Assembly (NCBI GenBank): GCA_038502055.1
Contig: JAXRKN010000037.1
Coordinates: forward strand, 4,340,001-4,404,000
Reading direction: 5' to 3'
DNA length: 64,000 nt
Origin: Tanytarsus gracilentus
Taxonomy: Eukaryota; Arthropoda; Insecta; Diptera; Chironomidae
This document shows, in pieces, positions 12,273-23,500 of the stretch. A program made the translations under genes and the position numbers. The notes under the pieces are model-generated. The model did not search any database and was not told where the DNA came from. It saw only the letters and a list, made by a program, of their open reading frames with translations. The stretch's first letter is position 1. Every line of letters begins with the position of its first letter.

Positions 12273-13184
12273 AATGAAAACTGTCGAGTGTCAAACTTAG
12301 ATTATTCAACTGTTGGAAGTATTTTAAATAAGGTTTAATTAAGAAAAACTACTTACTTTATTTAATTTTTCCGATAAAATGTGCTCCCAAAAATTCAATG
12401 TTGTAAACAAGAAAATAATGAAGGTAATTTTTTTTGAAAAGAGTGCACGAAAAATGCGGGAAATTCAAATTTTTTGAACAAAAACTTGACACGTGAGTCT
12501 AGGCGTGTCATCTTTATTTCATTAAAATTGAAAGTTACAATTAATTAATTTAACTCATTTAAATTTAGTCAATTATTCTATAACTAATGAAAAATGATTA
12601 AAATAATTTCTTAGATTATTTCCTACTTTCTTCAAATTAATTTTCTTTGCTAAATTAAATTTTAATGACATATATGACACTAAATTTTTTGCGCTAAACA
12701 TTACTAATTTAATGTTTCATTGCATTAAATATTGACTCACACAGGAGATAAAACTATTTACTGAGATAAATCCTTTGTAAAAATTCCAGAAAATGACGAA
12801 CGATAGAAAATGACAAATACACATTCATTAAGCTTTACTAGTATTTAATTTTTGAAGATCCACAAAGTCGCATAAAATAAAATCTAAAATTTCAACAAAA
12901 TCGATTATCCTTATTTAAAAATCATGAACGAAGAAATTCCAAAATAACCGCGCACTTATCCACTCCTCTTACCACCACCAGACATGCATTGCAATTTTAC
13001 AACAATAACAAAAAATCTCACTACATTGTCTCAAGAGAAATGCGTTTGTCTCTGCTTTCGAGCATAAACCGTGAGCGGTGGTGGTGAAAGGAGAAAAGAA
13101 AAAAAAATCAATATTACTGATGTAGCATGCTTTCAATGTGAGAGAGAAAATGAAAATATAAAGAGAGCGACCAGGAATCTCTCG
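12273..13184. other. Divergent spacer between PUS7 and the BTB zinc-finger gene
   Basis: AT-rich spacer without coding signal. It must carry the PUS7 promoter on its left side and distal control of the + strand gene on its right side. The purine-rich stretch near 13080–13160 contains GAGAG motifs. Confidence 0.5.
12456..12510. promoter_or_regulatory. E2F-like site and E-box hairpin upstream of PUS7
   Basis: GCGGGAAA at 12456–12463 matches the E2F consensus GCGSSAAA. Then TGACACG (12487–12493) and CGTGTCA (12504–12510) form a perfect 7-base inverted repeat. Its left arm runs into CACGTG (12490–12495), the Myc/Max type E-box. All lie 180–240 bases upstream of the PUS7 ATG. Myc and E2F control of ribosome and RNA-modification genes is known in flies; activity here is inferred. 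Confidence 0.35.
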
Positions 13185-13251
13185 TATAAAATTTTCACAT
13201 TTCGATTTTCACATTTTCAGTATTGCGCGAGAATCCGATGATAAAAGTCGT
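13185..13251 (+). promoter_or_regulatory. TATA + Initiator + DPE core promoter of the BTB zinc-finger gene
   Basis: TATAAA at 13185–13190, an Initiator TCAGTA at 13217–13222 with A+1 at 13219, and AGTCG at 13246–13250, exactly +28 to +32, matching the fly DPE consensus RGWYV. The TATA box is 34 bases upstream of +1, slightly far. Correct DPE spacing is the strongest evidence. Confidence 0.55.
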
Positions 13252-14771
13252 TCTGAAGTGTTGGTGACTTTTTAAGAATCTCCCAAAAAAAAGGCATATT
13301 AATTTGAGTGAGAGTGAGAGTCAGTCGAAGTTAATGATAACTTCATCATCAACCATTAATAATGATAACTTTTCGAGCATCATAAGAGCTCCAAATTTTT
13401 TGTCACAACACCATTAATCGTGTAAGTATATCGACTTCTCCAAATATGCACACATAGGTGGTACGAAAAAGAAGAAGAAAAAAATTAGGCGGGAGATGAA
13501 AAAGTAACTCAAACTCCTTTCGCTTATGCGAACGAACGTTAATGGGGGGTCACACAAAAAAAGGAGAGAAGAAGCGAGAAGGAGGAAAATCAATAATTTT
13601 CGTTTTTCCCGTTATTGATTTTTCGCTGTCTGAGCGTGTTTGTTTGACTCGCTGTTAGCTCGGAAGGAAAATAATTCTCTTGTGGGTGGGAAAATTATTG
13701 TGTTCACTCTCTGAAGGTATTTATTGACATAAAGATTTATTAAGTGCACTTTTTCGGTGTATTTAAATATCAATCTGTTGAATGTGTTTTTTTTTTCAGG
13801 GATTTGTCTAAAAAAGGTGAAAAAGTTTAGGGGCATTTTTAGAATTAATTTTTTGAAGACAAGTGCTTAATTTTTTTGTGCAAATTTTTTTAATCTACAA
13901 ATTAAATTATATGCAAATCTTCCACTTTAATCTACAAGTGAGATTAAGTTCAAAAGAGGAGATGAAACAGAGGGTTGACATGCCGTGAATACTTTTTATT
14001 AATTTATGCTTTCTATTTTTGTGGGAATGAAAAACACAATTCAATGAAAGAAAGGAACAAGCTTGTAAATATACAAAAATATTTCAAAAATCAATAGCTA
14101 CAAGCATGGATTATTGAGGAGGGAGTGGATCTATAGAGGGTATAGCGTGAAGCCTGCATTTCACAGTTGAATGTATACAGACAGAAAACCAATTTCGCAT
14201 AAAGCATTGAGGCATTTGTGTGACTGAAAAGGCGCGCAAAAGGAAAATGGGATGGAAATAATTTAAGTCTGGCGTTTCCTATTAAAAAGTCAAACTTTTT
14301 GAAAGTAATTTTAGGCGATTTACCTAAAACTATTTTTATTTTTGCCGCATGAAGCGAGGATTATTAAATTACACCCAAATATATCGATTTTATTGGCTGC
14401 GTCATACTGATGAACTGTGAGACTGAAAAAAAATGGGAAACTTTTTTTTTGACAACGCAACGCTCGGAACTTTTCGATGTAAATTTTTTTAAGGAACATA
14501 ATTCGGGTTTAATAAAGTTATGACCGCAGAGTTTGAACTCTTGTCATCTATTCTTTCATCAAACTCGTTCACATTGATGCTGAGTTAAGTGATCTAATTA
14601 TTTCCATATAGTTTGTTGCACATGGGAGTCAAGGCCATTGACATTGATGAAGAAAAAAGATCGAGCCAAAAATTTATTATAGTTTTCTTTTTTAACAGAA
14701 CATTTTCAACCTTCTCGTATTGTGTGCGCGTCTCTCGTCGTACATAAACCAAAAAAAAGAGAGAAAGCATC
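13219..14771 (+). other. 5' UTR of the BTB zinc-finger gene, with a 1.3-kb intron
   Basis: From the predicted start at 13219 a non-coding exon runs to 13421, followed by a perfect GTAAGTAT donor. The acceptor TTTAACAG at 14698 begins the ATG exon at 14699, leaving 73 bases of leader before 14772. The intron (13422–14698) shows nothing further that I can support. Confidence 0.5.
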
Positions 14772-17110
14772 ATGTCTCAAACAGGAATCTCTCCATCCAA
14801 TAACAATAATACCAACCAATCCATGCAAATTTCGGCGGCAGAAAACTACCAGCTCAAATGGAATTCCCACATTACAAATCTAAATTCGAGCATTTCGAAT
14901 TTATTTAAGAACGATAAATATGCCGATGTTATGCTCTTCACATACAATTCTGATGAGGGATTTTATGGCATTCCAGCTCACAGACTTGTTCTTGGAACAT
15001 GCTCCCATTACTTCTCGTCCATTTTCGATAACAATCCTTTGCCAATTAATACAATGATTTATATTTTCCTCCCATCGGAACTAAGTCGACGAGCGATGTC
15101 GACATTAATTCAATACATGTACACTGGCGAAGCAACTGTTGCAAATGATATTTTAAATGAGGTACTTAAAGGTGGTGAATTGCTGAAAATTCGCGGTCTA
15201 TGTAAAGTTCATGCCAGCACCAATGAACCAATGAACTCGAAATTCACGATTGATTTAGCGGCTCAACAGCAAACAGGATCGGTAAAATAATTTATTTTTA
15301 AAAATCCAGGAATTTTTTTAACTGTCTAAAATGTTTTTTGATTCATTCTAAATTAAAGACCCAACCACCTCCACCACAGCCACCAACGCCCACTGTCCAC
15401 TCGGCAAATTACACACAACCTTATAAGTTGGTTGAAAATGGACCGTCTTCACTCGTCAGCGCGTCGCCATTAAATAAGAGCAATAAATCTACACTTCGCA
15501 ATTCAATAGATAAAAAATCTTCAATTCACTCGGACAATGGCGGCAGAACTTCATCGTCGTCATCTCAATCGCATGGACATCAGCAACATATTTTGACACA
15601 AAATGAATCGCCCGTGGTCGTTATGACAACAAGCACACAGCCAAATCCACCTCAAAACTATGCACAATCGTCATCGATAGCGAGTAGTCAACAACAATCG
15701 AATAATCTGATAATTGTCAAAAAAGACATGGCAATTGATCCCGACACAAATCACATTCCCGTTGAGCATTACGGATTAATTTCCCTAAAAATTGCTGCTG
15801 CCGTTAAGAAAGCGCAACAGCAAAATATTTCCACGATCAAAAAGTCACCATCAACATCTTCCGCTGAACACGGTCAAAGAAGTGAATTCTATCAAATTGA
15901 TGAGAATTTAAGATATGAAGCAATTTCATCGCCGCCCACATTTAAAGTATATTCATCAACATCAACCGAGCATCAGCAGCAACAAATGATAGACGACGTG
16001 CTTCGATATACGGAGAAGAAAAAGAGAATGGCGCAAAACCACCAAAAATCATCATCGCCTCTCTTGTCATCGTCTCCGTTGGGTGGTATTAGAGAGAGCT
16101 CAAAGAGCAATAAATTTATAACACCCGAAAATGGTCAGTCGTTTACGACAACCCCAACGACATCCATGACCATTCACCAGTTCGATAAAAATCAGCATTT
16201 TCCGGAAGCACTGAGCTTTCTCGCCATTAAAGAGGAGCCGCTCGAATGGTCTGAACTGGACGCTAACGGTATTCAAGCACAAGCATCTGCTTCACTCCTC
16301 GGCGATGGTCGAACTGAAGTCATCACTGTCAAACCGGAAACTTTAGAAGACATTGAAAATTCATTGAGTTCGGAAGTTAATAGCGATAAAGTTTACTCGC
16401 CATTAACGTGCGAGGTTTGCAATTTAAAGTTTCACATTCCATCGGCGTGGGTTCGACATATTGAGAGTCACTCTGAACTTAATCAAGCACAACAACCGAG
16501 TGTCCCCAAAAAGCGAAAACGCATGGATGAGGTGAGTTTCAATTTCCTTCCTTTTTCAACTCAAAGATTTCCTTTCTCATTCTCAAAACAGGAAGAAAAC
16601 TCGGAAAATATCAACGTCTTGTCCTGCGATTTATGTGAAAACATGAATTTTGGCAGTGCAGCCGAATGGGTTCGACATGTTCAGAGCACTCACACGGAAA
16701 CAGAGCTTGCAATGTCAAATAACAGCATAATTTTAAAAAAGTAAGCAATTCATTAAATGACTTTATAAATTAGCATTAATATATTTTAATAATTAAGGAC
16801 GAGTGTGAAGCAGCCGACTGTTGAAAAGCAAACAATATGTGCATGTAGCGTGTGTAAAAAGACCTTTCCCTCATATGCAAGCATGTTGATTCACAAAAGA
16901 ACACATACACAAGGTAAATTTAACATTAAAAAAAATCATTCACATTATTCATCGGGATTATTTTCAGAGGAAAAGCCATTCACATGTCCACAAGCAAATT
17001 GCAATAAAGGCTTCAATGTAAAATCTAATCTCTTACGCCACATTCGTTCCTGTCATAATCAAAATGCAACAACTTTGAATGATACAGCTGATAGTGATAG
17101 TGTGGAGTAA
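14772..17110 (+). CDS. BTB/POZ and C2H2 zinc-finger transcription factor
   Basis: Sequence-specific nuclear regulator. Exons 14772–15281, 15359–16531, 16592–16740, 16798–16913 and 16968–17110 (TAA) give 696 residues. The BTB domain is at about 22–148: YQLKWNSHITNL, YADVMLFT, PAHRLVLGTCSHYF, LIQYMYTGE and LLKIRGLC follow the insect BTB pattern used for dimerisation. A long Ser/Gln/Pro-rich linker follows, including IKEEPLEW and VKPE motifs of sumoylation type. Four C2H2 fingers lie at about 521–541, 573–595, 627–647 and 654–680. The first two share an AWVRHI/EWVRHV helix, and the last two are joined by a TQEEKPF linker that only appears after splicing of 16914–16967. Two introns (60 and 54 bases) are stop-free and 3n, so unspliced reading gives a false longer protein. 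I do not assign a fly gene name. Confidence 0.92.
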
Positions 17111-18076
17111 ACCAACGGATTTTTGAGGATAATTCGACTCGTGTAAAGTTCCTTTAACATTTCTCAACCTCGTCTTTAATGCAACGCCTACAAAAAAATG
17201 TATATGACACTCAACTATCATATAAATGTGAAAACCCATCGAGTTTGAATTTTTTTTCTTAATAACATTTTTTCCTATTTAAAAAGCTTCTAAACGAGAA
17301 GTTTAAAAAATTCATTGTCTTAAATCCTAAGCGTACATGAAAGTTAGTTTTGATGAAAACGTGTGCATAAAAAATTTCAAACATATGTCAGATGTGTCTA
17401 GTAGATTTCACCAGCGAATAAGAAAACAAAAGTCATTTAAATGTAGTTGAACGATTTTTTAAAAAACCCCAATTAAGAATAAGAAATTGAACAAGAATAG
17501 GTTGAAAAAAATGATTTTTGATGAAATTTTATTCACTGTATTTCCTGTATCCTGTATAAGTGTGAAACTTTATATACTCAAAGTATTACAATCTTTAATT
17601 TTTTTAACAATTTTTTTTCTATGAAACATTTCAACAAAAATTAATGAAACAAACAAATTCTCTATTTTTAAGATGAAATTTTTTTCTCGAGACGAAACTG
17701 AAGAAAAACTGCAACTGAATTTACTGTGTTTTAACAAATCTTTTTAAAAAAGAAAATTCTGTAATTTTAAGATGTTAAAGTTAAGCAACTTGTGAAAAAT
17801 CGAAAGAAAAACAACAATTTTGTGTAAATATATCTGTGATTATGTGTTTAAAAAATCTTAAAATATTCTTTATTAATCACGTCGTGATGCATTTTTACAA
17901 CTTGATTTTTTTGATATTTTTCTTTCTCCCATTGACTTTTTATTCAACACGAATTTTCTTGGCAGGATTTGTCCTACAGGGACGTGGAAAAGTTTAAAGC
18001 ATGTTAATGAAATTTTTGACTAGACATTTTTATGTGAAACAAAATTCTTTTAAGACATTTGAGAAAATTCAATAAC
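17111..18076. other. Convergent spacer: 3' UTRs of the BTB zinc-finger and GST genes
   Basis: No coding signal. The + strand 3' UTR has no clear AATAAA. A TGTAAATA at 17823–17830 fits the Pumilio recognition element, if the UTR reaches that far. On the – strand, AATAAA (TTTATT at 17939–17944) lies 133 bases after the GST stop. Confidence 0.4.
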
Positions 18077-19080
18077 TTACGATAAAAAGTCGTAGTCTGG
18101 TGTATCTGCGAGTTTAAGTAATAAGAATTTGTAATGATCTTCACCCGAGATGTAATTGGCTTTGACAGCATTATCTTTCTTCATCTCTTCCTTCCACTTT
18201 AGCAATTCACAAAAACGAACTTTATCCAATTCGTACTTGTCGCCAAGCATAAATTTAAACATGTCTTTAAAGTGAAAAATTAATTAGCATTTGATTGAGA
18301 TTTTTAAAAGTAAAATCTTACCAGTACGCTCGCACCATGGCCAAATCATGTAGTCTAGCATTCCTGGATTTGGGCCACCAAAAAATTTAGTTCCTCGCTT
18401 TTTCAGCTCGTCCTCAAAAACATCTAGTGCAGCGATGAGCTCCTTAATAGCACCTGGAGCGCCATCATTCTTATGATTTAGAATGATTCGATAATATGGC
18501 GAAATAAATGCATTAAAACGTTCAACGAAAATTCTATCGCGAGCTTTTTGGAGTGGATCCTTGCTGTGGAGCGGAGTTTCAGGAAATTTTTCATCAAGAA
18601 AGTCGCAAATGATCAATGACTCAATGAGGGAATCTCCACTCTCATTAGGAAGTTCCAAAGCTATAAAAATATTTTTGATATGAATTCTTTTAAGGTGTAC
18701 AGCAATAAAATCTTACCTGGAACTTTAAGTAATGCCGATACTTTTGAAAACCACTCCGGCTTTTCGGTGAGATTGATAAAACAAACATTATACGGAATTT
18801 TCTTTGCATCCAATACTAAATGAGCCCGCTGTGCGAACGGACAAAATTTCATCGAATATAAGCGTAATTTTTCATTATCGGAGAATTTTGGTTGTTTTGA
18901 ACCTTTAAGAAGAGATCAATAGGAAAAAAATTCATGTTTTATTAATTATGACCTAAATCGAATGTTATTAAAAATTAAAAAGCCGGTGATGTCATTTGTG
19001 TAAATTTAAATTTAAATTAAACATTCAATAAATAATTTAACCATCACGATTTTACCTTTTGATAAATGCAAGTTACTCAT
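18077..19080 (-). CDS. GstO: Glutathione S-transferase, omega class
   Basis: Cytosolic thiol transferase / dehydroascorbate reductase; in flies some paralogues serve pterin pigment synthesis. Exons on the – strand: 19080–19056, 18902–18717, 18660–18322 and 18264–18077 (TAA), giving 245 residues, the normal omega length. The thioredoxin-like N-terminal domain contains SMKFCPFAQRAHL with the omega-class catalytic cysteine at about residue 29 in place of the Tyr or Ser of other classes. KVPALELP supplies the cis-proline, and ESLIICDFLDEKFP is the Glu/Ser glutathione-binding motif. The helical C-terminal domain includes FFGGPNPGMLDYMIWPWCERT. The stop codon overlaps a donor-like CGTAAGTT, so an extended isoform cannot be excluded. 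The particular omega paralogue is unknown. Confidence 0.93.
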
Positions 19081-19450
19081 GATATCCAATTTTTAATTAC
19101 GTTCAGTTTAATGAGTTGTATTTACTTTAAAACTTATAAAATGACTGATAATAATTTTTCTTTCGCCTTCACTTCACAAAAGCTTTTAAAGGGGTAGGCG
19201 AAAGTGCATTTTATGAAGATTAAAAAATTACAAAATTTAATTTTGACTCCAACAACCTTTAAATAAAATTCCACTCCAAACACGTGGCTTGAAAATAATC
19301 AAAAAAAAATAATGTTTTTAATAAAATTTCCGTTTGTAACTCCTTTGATGAAAAAGTTGTCTACAGTTGCTTAAAAGAAAGACATATAACAGCCATACGT
19401 CAGCCGTTCCTACGAAGTGATACATCCCCTGTGCATGCTCAGTGCCGAGC

Positions 19451-19485
19451 TCAGTTTTCTGCTGGACTCATTTCTGTACGGACGC
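19451..19485 (+). promoter_or_regulatory. Initiator + DPE core promoter of nemo
   Basis: TCAGTT (19451–19456) is a full Initiator match with A+1 at 19453. GGACG at 19480–19484 is exactly +28 to +32 and fits RGWYV. There is no TATA box at –30. The site lies 1.1 kb upstream of the nemo ATG and 373 bases from the divergent GST start codon. A second TCAGTG at 19439 has no DPE. Confidence 0.55.
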
Positions 19486-20568
19486 GAAAAATCATTCGTT
19501 CTCCGTTTATTTTTCCAGATTTATAATTAAAACTTTTGAGATAGAACCAAGGCAGAAGACACACAATCCATATTTTCACTCTCGAGAAAACAGTCTTGCA
19601 GTTAAAGAAGACTCGAAAAATGATAAAGTAGTGAAGAAAAAAGCTAGAAATTTAAGAAAATATTTTAGTTAAATTCGCCTTTAATTTTTCACACTCCACA
19701 AAAGAAAAAAAAATCTTCTAATATAATTTATTAGAAAAGCGGCAAATGTGCATTAAAAAATTGTAAAACTGGAATTACTCGCGTGAAAAAGAAAGGTTTA
19801 GTTAATTTAACCAGACTGGTGAAAACTATTTTTTTTTCTCTCGACAAGCAACCAATTCAATTAAATAATCGCTAAAAGAGCATAAATTGAAGTGATTAAA
19901 AAAATTCACCAACAAGAATTACTGGATAAATTGAGACTTGTAAATTTGCAGAGTTTTTTTACCTAAAAATTATAACAGGCAAATAAGAAGACGAAGAAGA
20001 AAAAGAATATTAGTCAGAAAGCGAGCCAGCCACCTTCTTCAATAGTAGCGTTTTTGTGATAGTCTTTCTCGTATGTGTGCGCGTTTGTGTTAGAGTTGCT
20101 TTTTCCAGCCAAGTGAATTACACATTTTTAGTACATACTAGTGAGATTAAAAAAAAGTAATAACACGCTACAAGAAAGAAGCGTGGAAGAAATAGAAAAA
20201 AAGTTCCAAAAAAAAGTATCAAAGCTTCAAAAAAAGTATGAAAAGCAATTGTTAAAAGTGGCAACAAGCAGCGTGGAGAAAAAAAAGTAGTAACATCAGC
20301 AATCAGCAAAATAATAATAATTAGAAGAGAAAGAAAGAAATTGGAATATAACAGTTTATTTTTTTATTGTTGTGGCTTCTCTCTCAACATCACAAAACCA
20401 TTCCAACGAAGAAATTATCGTTTTGACTGTTTTCTGCAAATAAAAAATTTACTTCTGACTAATTGCTAGTGCAGTGCTGCAAAGTCGTTAATTTTTTCAA
20501 AGAGAAGTGAAGCAAATTTCGATTTAAAGCTGGGTTTATTTGGTTATGGACATAACTCAAATCATCTG
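19486..20568 (+). other. Long nemo 5' leader with upstream ORFs
   Basis: About 1.1 kb between the predicted start site and the nemo ATG, AT-rich with several upstream ATGs. A 5' UTR intron is possible (acceptor-like GCTAGTGCAG near 20474), but I cannot place a donor. The last upstream ORF is listed separately. Confidence 0.45.
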
Positions 20569-20569
20569 A
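20546..20569 (+). promoter_or_regulatory. Seven-codon uORF whose stop overlaps the nemo ATG
   Basis: ATG at 20546 has G at –3 and G at +4. It encodes seven codons and ends in TGA at 20567–20569. The A of that TGA is the A of the nemo ATG (TGATG). The nemo ATG itself has C at –3, a weaker context. This geometry suits termination–reinitiation control. Confidence 0.6.
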
Positions 20570-23500
20570 TGGCGACAGTCGGTCCAAGTCACAGATCGAG
20601 GGTCTCGATGTCGCTCCAAGGAGGAGGCGCAGTGGCCCAATCAGCCTCGGGAGGAACAGTCTTGGGTGAGTTGAGCGGTGTGAGATAAAACTTTCTCACA
20701 ACATCTTGCTAATTACGTGCATATGTTTCTCTTTAACAGCTGCGGCAACACCTTTCTATCAACCACCCAATATTCCTCAAGATGTACAACCTGATCGACC
20801 AATCGGATATGGAGCATTTGGCGTTGTTTGGTGAGTTTCACTTTTTACAATACCTTTTTGCGTAACTTTTTTTTTGCATTTTTCGCAAATGAGCATTTAA
20901 CATTTTTAAAAAATAATTGCCACTCTTTTACACGATAACGCATATATTACTAAAAACCTGAAATCGATAAAGAACCAGCTTCGACTAAAAGCGAATAAAT
21001 ATTTTTGATTAAATTCAACTTTAATGAATTTTCATCTTTCACACTTTGAAATTTTTTCCATTTTTATTAATCATTTCCTAATCCTATACGTACATCCGTT
21101 CAGAAACTGAATCAGACAGAGTGAATAAGAAGAAAAATCGTAAAATGCACTCATATATGAAGGGGTTGTTGGTTGCTGCTGGCGAGACGACATTTCATTA
21201 AAAAGTTTTTTGCCCAGATTTTCACTGTCGTCGTTGCAAAAATAATTTACTTTCCTTCTCAACTTTTCGCTCAATAGAACGTCCTCCTCCCCCTTAGATA
21301 TTCAATATTTAAAATACATTTAACTCGCTTGAGAAGAGTGTTCAACATTATATTTGTTCCTGAATCAATTCATCTCCTAGCTCAACGGTTTTGAATGCAC
21401 ACACATATACACACACAAAAGTAAAGTTCAATGGGCCCGGCTGATATGCTGGGTGATGATGGTGTAGTATTGTATGCATGCCATACAGTCGGACGATATT
21501 ATTTCACTTCTTGTGCGTAAAGAGAGGGAACAACGACGACGGAACGTTAGCAGCAGCGTGAACACATAATTCCCTGTGTGTTTTATGCCTGCTTATATTT
21601 TCCTCCCCTACATCATTGCAACAAGAATATCGACATAAACTAAAACTCGTGTATATGTTTGAAAAAAAGGATAGCGAGAGAGTACAACGACACTCGATCG
21701 AAAAAATATTTTTTATTCAAACGGAGTGTCTCATTCATTAAAAATGATTTTTTTCCTCAATGGCAAGAACGTAAATTTATTTTTTTTATGTGAAGTTCAA
21801 CGAATTTTCAACTCGCACACACCAACACAATCGCAAAAAGTTTTTCCCGTAAAATTTCAAGCCATGATAATAATTTTTTAAAGCACTCCGTGAAGAGTGA
21901 GAGAGATATGAAATTAGAATTTTTTAACGGTTCGTTCTGAAAGTACACCATGACGTTGAGGGCGCACACATCACACACATTTTTTTCCCATTAATAAGCT
22001 GGGAACGGTTTTCGCAAATACATTGAATATTCGAATGCTGTTGTGTCGAGAGTTAATTGAATGAGAGGTACAAGTAACCTTCTTCTTCTTGTTCTTGCTC
22101 CTAGAGACCCCTTCAATAAGCTTACGTACTTCTCTGTAAGCTTGCTAGTAAGTCAACTCCAGCTCCACAATAAAGCTGAGTAACGATAAAATTTATTTAA
22201 TGATGAGAACGAATAGGCATTAAATGAAGAAGTGTACATTGTTGAATGCCTTGGAACAAAGTGCATATTCAAGGTGCAGTAAATGCAGCAACATGTTCTT
22301 TGTTGTGCACTCGGATAGGCTAAGAAGAAAGAATAAGAAGAAGTGCGAGGAAAAAATAAACAGGCAAAAGGAAAAATATTTTTTAAGAGACCTCTAATAG
22401 TTTTTTAGAAAAAAGAAATCCTTAAAAATTTGTGTATGGAGAGTCGAAAACATGTTGTAATGCGAAGGATGAACTCAAAAGAGAGAAGTGGATAGCAATC
22501 ATCTGCCTGTGTTTATAGCACAAATGAAATGAAATACACAACAAATGGTTGAAAATCTGGATATTCTCGCTCTCTCTCTCTCCCTCGTCTCTTTACATTT
22601 TATTATTTTTTAATTTTTTTTGTGTGTATACAACACATACTAAAACCTGTTGTTGTTGCTTTATTTTTTTTTTGATGGAAGCAAGGAAAACGAGCGAGAG
22701 CGAGTGAACAACCAAAAAAATGAAGCATGACAATCTGTATTTATTCATATTGAAATGGGTACGTACGTACGTGAAGAACTAACGAGAGAAATAAATAAAA
22801 GAAAGAATGAAAACTGTTTCGAGTTTTTTAAAACGAAGAAAGCACACTAAAAAATGGAACATTTGGATACGATACGTGAAGATGGTCTTACTCGATATCT
22901 CGATAATAAAAATCTCTAGTCGAGCGAAAGGGATTAAATCATTGTAAACATTTATCATCGTCTGATACATCATTGAATTTTAATAGACGCTCTTTAATAC
23001 ATATCGAGACGCTCTCGTCTCACTCACTTAATATGATTAAGTTTATGGTCCACTCTCTGCTGTGTTGTGTATGATGGGCTTCTCATCAATTTTTTCCGTA
23101 TATTCTTATTTTTCTAGCTCTATCAAATTGAATTGATGCTCTTGATGGGTTTTATTTTTTCGGTTGGTAAATGATAGAATTTAACAGCATCAGCATTAAA
23201 AAGAAGAATAAAAAGTGAGTGAGTGAGAGAATAGGAGAAGAAATTGAAAAATAAATTATCCTCATTCTTTATGTCATCGTTCTCTCTCATCTCGCACGGT
23301 TTTGTTACTTGTTGTGTTTTTTTTGATTGTTATGTAACCTGCTGAAGAGCTATGCTTGTTATTTCTTGGTCTGTTCTCTATCTGTAAAGGATAATTTAAA
23401 TTTATGGCGTTTTAAGTATATGTACCTGAGATACATATAGCATTACATTATCATTGGCATGCGAGAGAATTTTTATTAATTTGATGTGATTTATCACATA

